Below are positions 46,143 to 58,719 of a stretch of DNA of 64,000 nt, piece after piece. The notes below the pieces were generated by a model, which was given only the letters and a program-made list of their open reading frames with translations, was not told the origin of the DNA and searched no databases. The number at the start of each line of letters is the position of its first letter. Position 1 is the stretch's first letter. The stretch covers positions 62,001-126,000 of the forward strand of contig SAXG01000055.1 in assembly GCA_012932865.1 (NCBI GenBank), given 5' to 3'. Made by a program: the position numbers and the translations under genes. Source of the DNA: Amylostereum areolatum (taxonomy: Eukaryota; Basidiomycota; Agaricomycetes; Russulales; Stereaceae).

Positions 46143-46482
46143 CGCTGGATTTTCCGATTATGTTCTCATGTTGAAGTTTGCTGCAGCTTGCTCTTTATAT
46201 ATCCATGTCGAGGAACAGACAGCAGATGTTCGATGATCACGGGGGAGATGTGGGAAGGAAGACACCTACAAAGGTAGCGATGGGTGCAGTCAGATACAGA
46301 ACGTGCGAAGCGAGCACGAGGCGTTTTTCATATAGGAAGAAAATACGGCATAGGACATCCCACCATATGCGCGGCAGCTACCGCGACGACTCACCGGTGA
46401 TAGATAATGTTCGAGGTGTAGAAAAAACACGGTGTACATACAGTTACAGGACGATATGTGCACGGAGCTGGCTTGGAAGCGT

Positions 46483-47182
46483 TCAATCTACAGGATCTCC
46501 AGGCATCCATTCATCCCCGTGATGAAAGTACCACATCGCCGGAATGTTTTTGTCCAAATCCAGCTCCCGCCTGATGATATCCAACACCTCGTTTTCTTCC
46601 GATAGGATCAAGGCATGCTTCCGCATCGTGTGATTCGAGTACAATGCGACGAGATAGTCACAATCCCTCGGGAGGAGACGCGGGGTCTGCAGCATCAGCT
46701 CGAAGTCTTTGAAGCCGCATTCCAAGTTCGGGTGGGATCATCTTTCTCAAATACGGCAATGCTCTTCTTCAGGGCGTATGCCGTCAAGGCTTCACCTGAG
46801 GTAGGTATTCCGAAATGGAGTAGTATGGGATACGGATTGGTAGTCGTAGGCACATATTTGGATGGTAGCTTGTCCATGGGCAATCGTGGTTTGTACAATT
46901 CCCTGATGACCTGGTTTGATGACACAACACGGTCAGCTTACGTGCAGAAGTAGACAAGAAGTAGACCCAGTAGAGGACAGGGCCGATAGTTGACCATACC
47001 TTTCGGTGCTCGTCTGGTGGCAGAATAATATCACTAGACTGAAGCTCAGCTAGACGGGCGCCCGCAAGCATCGTGTCGTAGCCATCATGCTCGGTACTTT
47101 CCAGTGCGGCCCTACTCGGTTCATTGCGATCAGAGAGGGTGGTTGCCAGAGACTGAGGCAATGCGCTTGGGGGAGTAGCCAT
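46483..47182 (-). CDS. Unknown protein, two or more exons, possible frameshift
   Basis: Start at 47182 (MATPPSALPQ). An intron (GTATGG...AACCAG, about 46998-46917) is followed by VIRELYKPRLPMDKLPSKYV and ALKKSIAVFEKDDPTRTW. The last stretch, CGFKDFELMLQTPRLLPRDC to a stop at 46483, is in another frame. I found no GT-AG intron between them at about 46735, so there may be a one-base shift. Family not recognised. Confidence 0.45.
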
Positions 47183-47435
47183 GGTTTCCGGGAGTGTGTG
47201 GGACGGAAGTTGACAACGTTGACGGACGCTCAAGTTGAGGACGTGGAAGTTTTGAACGTCGAATCGGCCTTAAGGGTAAGCGTTTACATGTGCCTTACGT
47301 AAAATATGGACTCGCTTGTTTCTGCAGGTCTCAGAATCTCCCTCTGCTATACAGCATGTCAGCCATAAGTACGTAGAAGTTGAACGACTAGAGTAGTATA
47401 GTTTCCACCTATCCAGGATCACAAGTTTCCCTCCT

Positions 47436-50225
47436 TCACGCACGCACCCCCTTCTCCGGGGGCGAAACATACTTCCCGCTCCCCGGCGCGAAAACATCCT
47501 ACACCAACCAACAACATTAAGTTTTCGTCCCCATACCAAAGAAGAACGAAGCAAACGCACCTTGACCATGCCCCTCGCAATCGTCCCCAACGCCTCCCGA
47601 CTCTCCCAAAGCGGGTACAGCACCACCGCGAACGCAGAGCAGAAGCACCACAGGATCCCGACGACGACCCACGCGGTCAAGCCGCCGACGCTGTAGATCG
47701 TCTGCGCGCCGAAGAGGGGGAAGGGGATGACAATGATGAACACGAGAAGCTGTCCGGGCGGTTGATGGTCAGCTTATGTCGACAGACCAGAGAAAAGGGG
47801 GGAGGGACGCACAAGGATGATAGATGCCCACGCCGCGAACCGGAACGCCTTTTTCAAGCCCTCGGGCTCCAAATCCGGGTCGTCCACCCAAACAGGTTGC
47901 TCCTCGCCCGTCACGGCCTTCTCCTCCACCTCGACGCTCTTCTTGTCCAGATCCGGGCTCGCGTCTCCCGGGGTCGACGCGGCGACCGTGGGACGGTTAA
48001 GGTTGCGCGTGGATTCAAAGTCGAAGTTTTCGGGCCACTGTACAGGGAGATTAGAGGTAGGACGAAAGGAAAAGAAAGGAGGGAAAGACGCACGATGAGG
48101 GAGGTAGCAGTCGCAATGATAGCCCCTACGCAGAACGACGCGACATTGCCCGCGAGCATGGGATAGTCGCCTACACCGCAATCAATATCGTTGCTCTCGA
48201 AACGAAAACGAACACACATACCCCCGGTGGTGGTCACATTGATCACTCCGCCGTTGGTCGTGCTCGTGGTGACGAGCCAGGCAATAAGGCCCGCTACGAA
48301 CCCGACGACGGACCCGCCAATACAGCCCCATTTGTTCGCCTTCGACCAAGTTATGCATAGCGCGATGGGGACGACACCCGAGCCGAGGATGACACCCATA
48401 AATGTCTGCCCAAGCCAGCCCATTGAGCGATCAGTTTGGCTGGACCAAAGGAAAGTGCAGGTGGAAGAGGACGCACGTAGAGCCACCCCATCGACACGCC
48501 GATATAATAGAACACGAGCCCCGCAAGGCCCATACACACAGCGAACACGGCGACCATCGCATGCGACACCTTCAGAATCTGTTCCTCTCCCGCCGTCGGA
48601 TGGATATATTTCTAAGCCACCATGTCAGCCTCGGGCCTCCACTCCTAGTAGGAGAATAACCACGTACCTTGTAGACGTCGTACGTCAGGAGCGAGGACAC
48701 CGCGATGAGCTCCGCCGACGCAGCTGAAGTCACGGCTAGGAAGAGCAGCACGAGCATGAGCGCCGCGCCCGCCTTGCCCAGGAGCGCCGCGGCCACCGCA
48801 GGCGCAGGAAGGCCTGCAGAGACTTGAGCAGGCGTGAGGACCTCCATATCCGGGTCGCCCGTGAGCGCGCGCGCGGCGAGCCCCATCGTCGTCGCGAACG
48901 AGAATGGGATCGCAAACCTAAGCCGCCCAGTGTCAGCCATCGGCAAGAAAAGAGGACGTGGAAGGCAGGGGGAGGGAGAAAGCCGGCTCACCACGCCAAT
49001 CCGCCGATCAAGTACGCGCGCACGCAGCTCGCGGGCCGGCTCGCGATTGCACGTTGCCAGTACGCTTGGTCCTGGAAGACGGTGGCAAAGTTGCCGATGA
49101 CGTTGATGACGCCGAAGATGAGGCCGTTCTTGGAGCGCATGGTGAGGTAGGAGCCGCCCGCGTTGCCCGACACCGGGGCGTCGCGCGCGACGGCGGTGAG
49201 GAGCTCGTGCATGTGAGCTGGGGAGCCGATTTTGGGGGAGGTGGCATAGACAGTGAAGGCGAAGGTGAGGATGATGGCGAAGAGGATGGTGGTGTGGGTG
49301 CTGGTGCGAAGAAGGTGGGCTTAGAGTGGAAGTATGGAGTGAGGAAGGGAGAGGCGAACGTACTAGTCGCAGAGCAGCGTCGCGCGCATCCCGCCGACCA
49401 TAACGTAGATAGCCACTCCGAGCGGAATGAGGAAGCACGCCGCGATGGTGTTCATGCCCGTGAGGTCCGTTACCGTCGCCGATCCTCCCAAGATCAACAT
49501 CGACGACACGATGATGTTCGTCGCCAAGCTGCCCACCTTTCGTCAGCCACCCAATCTTGCAGAAAAAAACGAAAGACAAGGTGAACCCACCCGAAGAACA
49601 TAAAGACGAGATGGCCGGCCTTGCCCCACCGTGTACCGACGATCTCGAGCCATGTATGCGCGTAGGGTGCATTGAGTTTCAATTTCGCCGCAAGCTGTCG
49701 AATGGTTAGACGCTTGGGACGGACGAAATGTAGGGAGAAACAACGTACCTGCGCGAATAAGAGCACCTGCACAGTCGCCCCTGCACCGTACCACCATGGC
49801 CCCGATATCCCAAACTTGTACGCGACCGCGCTTGACTGCAACTACATCGTCCATCGACCTGTCAGCCTCGGTCCCCCACGAACAAGCGCATATACGCACC
49901 AGAGTAGCGGCCCACGTCCACGCAGAGACGATGCCGGATGCGATGAGGCCCGGCTTGACGCTACGAGACGCGCTGCTGAATTCCTCCGAGTTTTTGGGTG
50001 AGAACGCGGTGTAGCGGGACTGGAGCCATGTCAAACCGATCATGAACGCGCTGAAGAAGAAGCCGATGCCTGCGCTCTCTTCGTGAGTCCTCCACCTTTC
50101 GCTTCAGCACACGTCCAACGTACCGATGACTGCCAACCGTTCGTCAGCATCGCCCTCGATCGAACAAAGCAGTGCGACTCACCGACCCCGTACCCCGCAC
50201 CCTGCGGTAATATCGTCGCAGACAT
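47436..50225 (-). CDS. DUR3: DUR3-type urea/polyamine : cation symporter (SSS family)
   Basis: About 11 exons; start 50225 ([13 protein letters not shown]), stop 47436-47438 after [11 protein letters not shown]. Many membrane segments of the sodium/solute symporter fold: [109 protein letters not shown] (with [11 protein letters not shown]), [17 protein letters not shown], and late [14 protein letters not shown]. The order and the QDQAYWQRA and [10 protein letters not shown] signatures are those of fungal DUR3, which imports urea and polyamines at the plasma membrane. A cytoplasmic acidic loop lies at 47.85-48.0 kb. It appears intact. Confidence 0.85.
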
Positions 50226-50898
50226 GACGCTCAAGTTCAAGGTTGAAGGGAGAACCGAAGGACTGAAAAGCTGAAAAGCTCTCCCCCCTCCATTAAATAC
50301 CCGTCCTTATCTCTTCAAATAGCGCCCGCGTATTATTTTCTCAGTCTTGGAATCGGGACAGGCCATGATAAGACGTTGATGGTATTGGTGCACAGAGATA
50401 ACGAGTGGGTTTCCGTTTGTGGGCCGTTCCTTGGAGGAGGAGACGCCAGAGTGAGGAGCCTCGAAAGGTCGATGCACAGAGATGAGACGGAACGGTGAAT
50501 GGCTGGACAGAAACTGGAAAGAAAGAGAGCGTCGCTGTGGTGAAGAATCAAAGAATTTGACCTGGCAGACAGTGGCAGTGAACTCAGAACTGAACGGTAA
50601 CCTGGAATTCGGAATTATCGGGGAAGCGCGCTCACGTGTTATCAAATACTTTATCAAAGCGTACGTAAGCCCAAGGCGTCGTCCCTGGGGCAACTGGCAG
50701 TGGTAAGACGTTGGTGGACTACAGTGTCCTCAGCCTCCTCACTGTCCTGTGCATTCGTTACCTGTATACCACTACATGTCAGAGAAATACATAAATATGA
50801 ACCTGATACAAACATCCAACCGAAGCCTCAAACTCGACGGAACCAGCCTCCATAGAAACCATGACACCCAAATAGTAACACCATCGGACCCACTCGCC
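50226..50898. other. No gene seen (5' region of DUR3, 3' region of the methyltransferase)
   Basis: Short overlapping frames only. Contains the DUR3 promoter on the left and the ICMT-like gene 3' end on the right. Confidence 0.45.
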
Positions 50899-51651
50899 TC
50901 AGCACAACCAAGGCACGAGCCGATACCGCACCCTCCCCGCATACTCCTCCCACACCTTCCCGAACTGCTTCCTCAGCTGCTCGTCCTCGATGGGACCCCT
51001 CCTCGCCGTGCTGAGCATCGCGTACCCACACTTCATGATCCAAAGCACCGCGCACACCCACGCTACAACGCCCTCGCCCTCCAGCAGCCCACACTCGCGC
51101 ACCCATGCGCCGCGCGCGCCGAGGACGGCCGTAGCTCCACCGAGCGTGAGGAATATTCCGGTGTAGGAAGGGTGACGGACGTAGGCGTAGGGTCCGGAGG
51201 TGACGAGAAGGTGTGCGGGCATGATGGAAATCTCGAAGGTGAAGAGACGACCGAGGGTCGCAAAGCACCACTTGCGGAGGACGGCGCCGCAGAGGGTGGA
51301 GAGGGTGCCGAGGAGCAGCAGTGGACTGACGGCGTTGAGGGAAGATGGATTTGGAGACGGGCGTGGACAGAAGGTGGTAGGGGTGGGTAATGATTGAGAG
51401 AGGGTCACGTAGATATCGACACCAACGAAGATCCACGTAAGGACCTATGAAAACGAAAGGTCAGGAAAACGTAGATGCATCGTGGACAGAAGGTCGCGTG
51501 CCTTGGTGAGGGTGGCGATATAGCGCACGACGTACTCGAACATCGTCCGCGGGCCCGCGAGTTGCGTCTTGGGAGCCTTGGGCTGGGGAGGAGAGAGGGA
51601 TGCATGGACGGCGCAGGCCGTAGCCAAAAGCAGGGTGATCTTGAACCACAT
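50899..51651 (-). CDS. Isoprenylcysteine carboxyl methyltransferase-like membrane protein
   Basis: Two exons: start 51651 (MWFKITLLLATACAVHA, signal/TM), an intron near 51500-51440 starting after YIATLTK, and an exon ending at 50899. Membrane segments include LLLLGTLSTLCGAVL and VVAWVCAVLWIMKCGY. The C-terminal signature of Ste14/ICMT-type enzymes is present: LLVTSGPYAYVRHPSYTG, then EDEQLRKQFGKVWEEYAGRV and YRLVPW. These enzymes methylate the C-terminal prenylcysteine of CaaX proteins at the ER (family knowledge). It may instead be one of the many divergent ICMT-like proteins of basidiomycetes. Confidence 0.75.
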
Positions 51652-52699
51652 CTTAGCAGAGGTGCGAGACGATCTTTGCACGGAAGGGAAGTTGGGGCGA
51701 ACCCGGACCCGCGACGACTCCCCTCCTTTATACCCCTCCCCTCTCCAGACGCCCGTATCCCGGGCGAGCACGCGGCGCAAGGAAGAAGATCGCAGGATGG
51801 GAAGGAGTCCGAGCGCTTGGGGAAGTCGACCCAGCGCATTGGGCGGTGAGCAGATGGGGCCACGATCCGCGCCTGCCTATCCCAGCTCTAGTGGGTCCCA
51901 CGACGGGCGTAGAGCACTTCGCGTCGTTGATCGCGAAGACGCTTGGCTGGAGACCCAGAGGCCAAAGTTGGACGGTTAGGGGCTTCGATCGCGGGCGATG
52001 AACGTTGAACCCCAAGCCTGGAAGCATCTGTATTCGGGCGAACGGTTTCGAGCGGGTTGGTTTCCTCAACGGTTGCTGGGACAATATCGGGGTATGGGGT
52101 GGCAGAGACGCAGTAGTTCCGTAGGAAGTATGTTGCACTTGGAGGTGGAGATAGAGACTGGCCGTCGTGGGCAAGCCGTGGAGGGAGTCGAACGCATGGA
52201 AGCCAGGCATAAGGGATCCTCGCACAATTAAATGCCGGCACCCGACGTCACCTGCCACCGTCCCCGACCTTTCGACCGAACGCTCGCCTGCTTCGGAGGA
52301 GGTTGATTGGAAGATATTTGCCGCCGGCGATTAGAGAAGGGCAGGAGAGGGCTGGCAAGGGGCCGCCCCGGCTTTTCAGAGCGCGGAAGAAGGCGTGGAC
52401 TTTGTGGTGGGGTGGGCGTGGAGAAGGGCTGGGGGGCCTGGGCGTGTTTGCAGAGGGTTTGACGATCGTATAGTACTTGGCCGCGATGTCGTTTCGTTCC
52501 CTTCATTCATACTAGCCAAGTCAAGGATATGGGGTTGGTGTAATGAAGTCCTGTAACAGAGAAACGTGAGCCCGCCGCTTCAAACTTGGAGGATTCAACC
52601 GACGAACGCGAATCGTTGCCGAACGAGCGAGCGATGGCCATTGACGTACGTTCATGCCGCAAGGCGAGCGTCAGCGCGAAGCGACCCTAGAACGCCGGG
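51652..52699. other. No gene seen
   Basis: Upstream region of the ICMT-like gene; overlapping frames without domains. The duplicated right arm begins at its right edge. Confidence 0.45.
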
Positions 52700-54098
52700 G
52701 CAATGCATCTGTCGTCGATGCCATAAAATGGCCGGCCGAGGCATCCAAGGCTTCCAGAATGGTGCCCAGCTGACGTCCGACTATCGACTGGATCGATGCC
52801 ATTGGTAGATAGATACCGCCGGGGTCAAGCATCAGGGCAATGACGACGACGGTGATAGACAATATGCCGGCAGTGGGTGGATCGACGGGGGGCCGAGGTG
52901 AGCAGGAGTTGTAGTGGGTTCGGCTTGGCGCGCGAGGGTCTTTGTCGGGCATGTATCTCCAGCTGCATGCAAGGCGTTGAGAGGCATGTGGCGGCGGTGT
53001 TGGAGGTACTGGCGTCGTCATGTCAGGGCGTGTCGAGCTTAACGTGAGGATGACGGCGTTCGAACCTCTGAAACAAATGCGCGGGGCCGGTCGCGACTAC
53101 GCCAGCGCAGGCCAAACGCGATCATCACCTGACGATTCACAATGTCAGCTCACTATATCTCACTCCGTGACAGAAGGAAAGAGAAAAAGATGCGCCCTCG
53201 AATCATCGACCCATCTGGCCAGGTCTCCCTAAAGCACGGGGGGTAATTGTGTAAACCGGAAGGACGTCGCACATTAGAGGGTGGTGGACAGTGGTGGAGT
53301 CACTTCATATCTCCCTGCCACCCGCCAACTGCCCCATCTCTTTTCAGCTCTTGGAGCTAAGTAAATGCGCCGTCGAACCATCAAGTGAGGCCGCGTCAAA
53401 TTGACTCCCCGTGGGCTCCTGTCGCACAATGCAGGGACAGTGTCATATGAAGGCGGCGGCAAGTTGGCGGCGAGCGTCGTGCGGTTCAGTGCGCATACAT
53501 GCCCCATACCAAAATTCCTGCATGTTGCCGGCGATGATACATACGACGGCGGGGCGCAGAAGAGGAGGAACTTCCCGAGATTCCTGTGCACCTGCGCGCG
53601 TACGAATTATTTAGTCCCGGATGAAAAAAAAATCCTAGTGAGGAGAACAATAGGTAAGTCGCCTACGGTGTCTATACCATTCGGGATGGATGAATACATC
53701 GATTCCAAGACGGTAGCCGGTCAAACGATCAGATAGTGCAGCCGCGCGGCGGCTTGCAAGTTGCACGGCGACTTCCGCATGGGCATCTCGCACATGCAGT
53801 TGTTGAGTGTGACACAATATGAGGTGGCACGCACAATGGACATGCTGCCCAGGTTTGATCGAGCTTTGAGCGAAAGATGAGGCCAGCATGAAGAGCGGCG
53901 AAACAAAGAGGAAGCGTGACGTGACGAGATCAATTTCCAAATGGGTGGACTCGCCGGAGTGCCGCGCCGGCGCGTCGGTTGTAGTTCAACGTTGAACTCG
54001 AACGACGATCGACACGCTTCAAGTTCAACTGTGACTTACCGTGCGTGATCACGTCTCCCTCACCTCCTTTCCATTGTCCATTGTTCGTCCGGCCGAAC

Positions 54099-54105
54099 TT
54101 ATAAA
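54099..54105 (+). promoter_or_regulatory. TATA box of right FunK1
   Basis: TTATAAA about 70 bp before the start codon, with CCATTGTCCATTG just upstream. The third, truncated copy has ATATAAA at the same place (about 61623). Confidence 0.55.
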
Positions 54106-54175
54106 GTCGCCCCATCAGCCAGCTCTCGGTAAGTACCTCTCTTTCCCCCCTCGATCGTCTCCTCAGCCTCTGACC

Positions 54176-56845
54176 ATGTCGAACGTCGCTGCCCCGTCCC
54201 CAGCTACTTCTGGGTCAGAAGCCCAACGACCGACTACCCCTCCGAACCCCCAACCGGCCTCTGGAGCCCCACTCGACACCACGCCCATCCTCCCCCGACG
54301 ATCCGGAAGCATTCCGCACAGCGTCGCTCCCACGCAAAAAGCGGAAGAACAATATCCTCACCTTTGGCGCGACATGGTGAACCAAATCACAGGCCCCGTT
54401 CCCGCCCAGGTCTTTCTCGACGAGTTCCTCCCTTGCACCGCGGTCAGACCAGACGACGTCAAAATCCCATGGACGAAGAAATCAATGAGTTCGGAGGCAG
54501 CCATGGTGAGTCTCACTCGTGCATTTCTTTCAGGCGACAGTCCTCTGACGCCCTTCGTTAGGTCAAGATCTTCAACAAAGCGAAAGACGATCACGCTGAC
54601 AGCGGCGCATTCTCCTCCATCGCTATCGTCGACAGTCACAGGTACAAGTCTACAGCATACGGCTCCGACCTCGCAAGGAGTCCGGATATCAGCATCTACA
54701 AGCTTCGGCCAGGCGACCTAGAGCCACCGTCGACGGCGGCGGTCGACTGGGACACCATCATCTCACCCTGTGACCGCAAGCCACGCAGCGAAGACATCGC
54801 AATCGACCCTCCTCCCGGAGCAGACAAAACGAAGCACGTCTTCAACAACCAGCCGCAACAAAAAGGTGTCCATGCCAAAGGCCAGTTGATCTCGTATGCG
54901 ACGGAGGTCTTCCGAGCTCAACCGCGGACTTTCTGTCTGTCGATCGTCTTCTTGGAAGGCAAGGCGCGCTTCATCCGATGGGATCGCAGCGGCGGCGTTA
55001 TTTCGGAGCTCTTCGACTGTGTGGGCACCCAACTCCTGACGGAGTTCCTCTGGCGGATGCGCCATGCGGACGACGAAGGCCTTGGACTCGACCCGACCGT
55101 CTCCGTGGCGTCTCAGGATGAGGCCAAAGGCGCACATTCAAAGCTGCAGGACTGGGACAAGGACCACCCTGGGTTCATCACTGTCCCCGACAAGGACGAG
55201 AAGATGTGGAAGGTTCAAGTCTTCGACGACAAGAAGCCATCGGCCAAGAAGGACAAGGAGGACAACGGCGCCAGCAAGAGTGGCAGCGATGCGGTCGCAG
55301 GCGCGAAACCGCCGACGCCGCGCACGTTCGTCACGACCCGCCACCAGACCTACGTAGACTCTCTGACCGGGCGGGCAACGTCGGGGTATTATGCTGTCGA
55401 GCTCTTGGAGCCAGGGCCGGAGCCGCGCTTCGGCGACGTCGGATTCCTCAAAGACTCGTGGCGGATTGCGGAGGATGGCATCGAGAAGGAGGGCGACACC
55501 TACACTGACCTTGAAGATGCCGGGGTGTCCCATATCTCGCCGATAATGTGCGCAGGCGATGTCTTGAGTAAGGGCCGGAAGCAGGCAACGCGCACACCTG
55601 ATTTCGCCACCCAGACCGAGGAGCACCCGTGGATCTGCGGGTCTCAGCCTGTGCGTGCTCCGGGGGACGACGGTGTGCTGAAGGTCATCCACCACGTCCA
55701 TTATCGCATCGTGCTCTCCAAGATTGGGAAGCCGCTGTCGGCGTTTGAGTCGACAAAGCAGCTTTGCGAGGCGATCTACTGCGCGATCATAGGTCGGTCT
55801 CTGCGTTTTTCTTGACCCCAGTTTGATAGCTTACTTGATTTCTTCGTAGCTCATTCAGCAGCCGTGGTCCTTGCGTATCTTCTCCACCGAGACATAAGCT
55901 GCGGCAACATTCTCATCACGCCGGACGGGCTCATTTTGATCGATTGGGATCTCTCGCGCAAGATGCGCTTGCTGTTGGGTGCTCGTCGGACATGGCGAAC
56001 GGTATGCATGTTGGTTGTCGGTCTGGCATTCGTGGAAAGCTCACCATACCTCTATCTAGGGAACATGGCAGTTTATGTCCGTCGCCCTCCTTTTGAGGCT
56101 CAAGAAGAATCAAGAACCTCGAGACGACTTCAAGTCCTTTCTTTGGACGCTGCTCTATAACGTCCTCCGCTATCGCCCAACATGTGCCAAGGGACCCGAA
56201 TTGCAAGAGCTCGTACACGACATCTTTGACGTGGTGAAGGCAAACAAAAAGGGCGGCGACGGAAAGTTAGCGTTCCTTGAAAATCGTAAGTTCGCAAAGA
56301 AACAAGTCAGGGAGTCCGACCTTCCCATCCCGCTCAAGAACATCTTGGAATCTTTGCGCGACCTGTTCCGGCCGCTCTACTCCATTTGCTATGAAGATCG
56401 CGCGAATTTGAGTGCCGGTGAACAGACAGCGTTGGACGAGGCGGAGACCCTCACGTCGAACTCCGAAGCCATCGAGAAGATCTTCAAAGAAAATCTCGCC
56501 CTTCCCGGATGGCCGTCGAACGATAAAGCGGAGGACCAGATTCCTGAAGCAAACCAGCTTCCGCTCAATGACAACCAGCAATACAAAAGCACGCTCACCA
56601 CCGTCGCATCCACCGCCACGGCTGCCTCCGATGACTCCGCCGCTTCTGGTACCAAGCGCAGCCACGACGACGTCGAAGTCGAGGACAACACAAGCAGCGA
56701 GGCGAACGTCGCCCCACCGCCGCCGGTGCAGAGGAAGAAACAGAAGACAGTCAATAATACAGGTAGCTCAAGTCCCACGCCTTTCGCTGGCACACCTCTC
56801 GCGTCGGTGGAGGAGGAGGTCGAGATGGACGAGGGCCAGGCTTGA
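54176..56845 (+). CDS. Fungal-type protein kinase (FunK1), right-arm copy, intact
   Basis: Exons 54176-54505, 54562-55792, 55850-56001 and 56060-56845 with introns of 56, 57 and 58 bp. The sum is 2499 bp, an exact 832-residue frame. Ser/Pro-rich N-terminus (TTPPNPQPASGAPLDTTP), FunK1 N-lobe region (LISYATEVFRAQPRTFCLS; GYYAVELLEPGPEPRFGDVG), catalytic loop HRDISCGNIL, metal site LILIDWDLS, C-lobe WTLLYNVLRYRP. A Ser/Lys tail has PVQRKKQK and an acidic EEEVEMDEGQA end. FunK1 kinases are expanded in mushrooms with largely unknown substrates. This copy retains the tail frame that is altered in the left copy. Confidence 0.9.
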
Positions 56846-57272
56846 CTTTCGTTGGCCGTTCATGTCAGGTTTACCTAGAATCCCCCACATTTCCCCCGTG
56901 CCTTACGTTCATCGTTCAATTTGTGCTTTGAAACTCTGTATCCCGTGTTACTCTCAATAACATATAATGGACTATTTTCCCGTCGAAATGTAATTCATTA
57001 ATTAGCTCGTCGCAGATGGGTTCGCACTCTCAGAGTCATTGGGCGTCTTCGGAATATCCTTTACGAACTCGATCACCTTCGTATGAACATCTATATCGGG
57101 TCCGGTAAGTAATCCTTGAAGCTTGAAGCTTGAACATTTGAACGTTCAACGGTCCCGCCGTCCCGGTCCTCGATCAACCACAACATTATATTCATTCGCA
57201 TCATTTTGGCATCATTCTGTCCTCTCCCATCAGAACGGTCTTCGCGAACCAGTATCAAGCACCGTCAAGGAA

Positions 57273-58219
57273 ATGAAACACAAAACTAGAGGTCCTCTCC
57301 CGCGCAAACCATCTCTGACGAACTTGGGGCCATTGTCAAACTCAAACACGTTTGGCGAATCGACATTTCATCCCGACGCGGACGAAATTGCGTGTCCAAC
57401 GACAATGGGATGCAACGCTGTACTCGTAAGTATGTTCGTTATGGGATTTTATACGTCGTCTGACTCAATCCGATTGACACTCTTCAGCATCGAGCCGACG
57501 CGGCCCACAGTAATGACCCGTCGTCTCGCGTCGACGTCACTATCGCTCACGGCCAGGTAGAGCGCGAAGCAAACTCTTCCATCGAGGCCGACAGATCGAG
57601 TATGCATGCTATCCACGACGCTGGTGGCTCCTTTTTGGTAGACTGGGATACGCTGGGTGCTCGTCGGGCAAGGAGAACTGTGCGTTTTCTTGGTATCTTG
57701 TCTCATGATCCTGGAACGCTCATCCGTTTGACTTCATGATAGGGTGCATGGCAGTCGATGTCCGTGGCCCTTCTTTGGAAGCTCAAGGAAAATCAAGAAT
57801 CTCGAGACGACTTCGAGTCCTTCCTTTGGACGCTGCTCTACAACGTCCTCCGCTATCGTCCAACACGTGTCAAAGGGCTTGGCCTACAAAGTCTCGTGCA
57901 CAGTTTATTTGACGACGTGGATTTCAGCAAGAAGGGTGGCGACGGGAAGTGGCTTTTCCTTAACAATCATAAGTTCAAACCGGACGATGTCGAAGCTTCC
58001 GCTCTCCCCATACCTCTCCAGAACATCCTGGAATCTTTGCGCGACCTGTTTCAGCTGCTCTATCTGTGCGGAAAACGTCTTACGCCTGCTCAAGTAGAAG
58101 CGAGGACCAAGGCCGAGGAAGCTACATCGACTTCCGAAGCTATCGAGAAAATCTTCGAGGAAAACCTCGCCCTTGCCGGATGGCCCTCCACCGACAAGGC
58201 CGAGGACCAGCTTTCTTAA
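57273..58219 (+). CDS. Short FunK1-like protein lacking the catalytic loop (right arm)
   Basis: Exons 57273-57425, 57488-57679 and 57743-58219 sum to 822 bp, an exact 273-residue frame. Exon 2 ends AIHDAGGSFLVDWDTLGARR, aligning with the DWD region of FunK1 but without HRD. Exon 3 is the C-lobe (WTLLYNVLRYRP, SLVHSLFDDVDF). Compared with the left-arm copy it differs at many residues, far more than the two full FunK1 genes differ from each other. It may be a pseudokinase or regulator; function unknown. Confidence 0.6.
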
Positions 58220-58281
58220 GGAAACTAGCTTGATCAGGTTCTTATCAGTACTCCCTATGTTACAGACTATGTATTCAAAAC

Positions 58282-58700
58282 TCAATATACAATGCCACGA
58301 ACGTGGAACATCCTTGACAGGCCGCCCCAAGGGCGTCCCCCGCGAGGTTCAGCGTGGTGAGGCACACCGCGGAAGGGTTCCACATAACACACAGGACGAC
58401 GTCTTTCTTCTCGGCGTACTTGAACAGAAGCTCGCTTCAGATAGGTATCCCGTGGTTTGTACACTTTTCGTTCGAACTGGGAGGGCGTGGTTAGTACGCT
58501 TGTGCGAGTCGACGTGAAGACAGGACGTACCTTCTTCCTTTCCACAATCGACATTCGGTGGCCATAGACGGCGAAATCGGCCAGACGTTCGGCTGCACGG
58601 ACTGGGTCGTAAGGCTCACTGCCTTCGTCATCCTCCAGCGTTGTCCCACTCGGCTCATCGGAGGGAGAGCTGTTACTTACACAAACCTGAAATCTGATTC
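58282..58700 (-). pseudogene. 3' exons of an unknown gene (right arm)
   Basis: Minus-strand exon with SSPSDEPSGTTLEDDEGSE and RLADFAVYGHRMSIVERKK, an intron (about 58530-58478), then a final exon like that at 32275-32470 but with a TGA stop after HGIPI. Tail-to-tail with the short FunK1 gene. Family not recognised. Confidence 0.4.
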
Positions 58701-58719
58701 GTTCTGTGGCACTTGATCG

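Noticed and set aside
48824..49150. Plus-strand frames within 48.8-49.6 kb
   Set aside because: They are antisense to well-supported DUR3 membrane segments.
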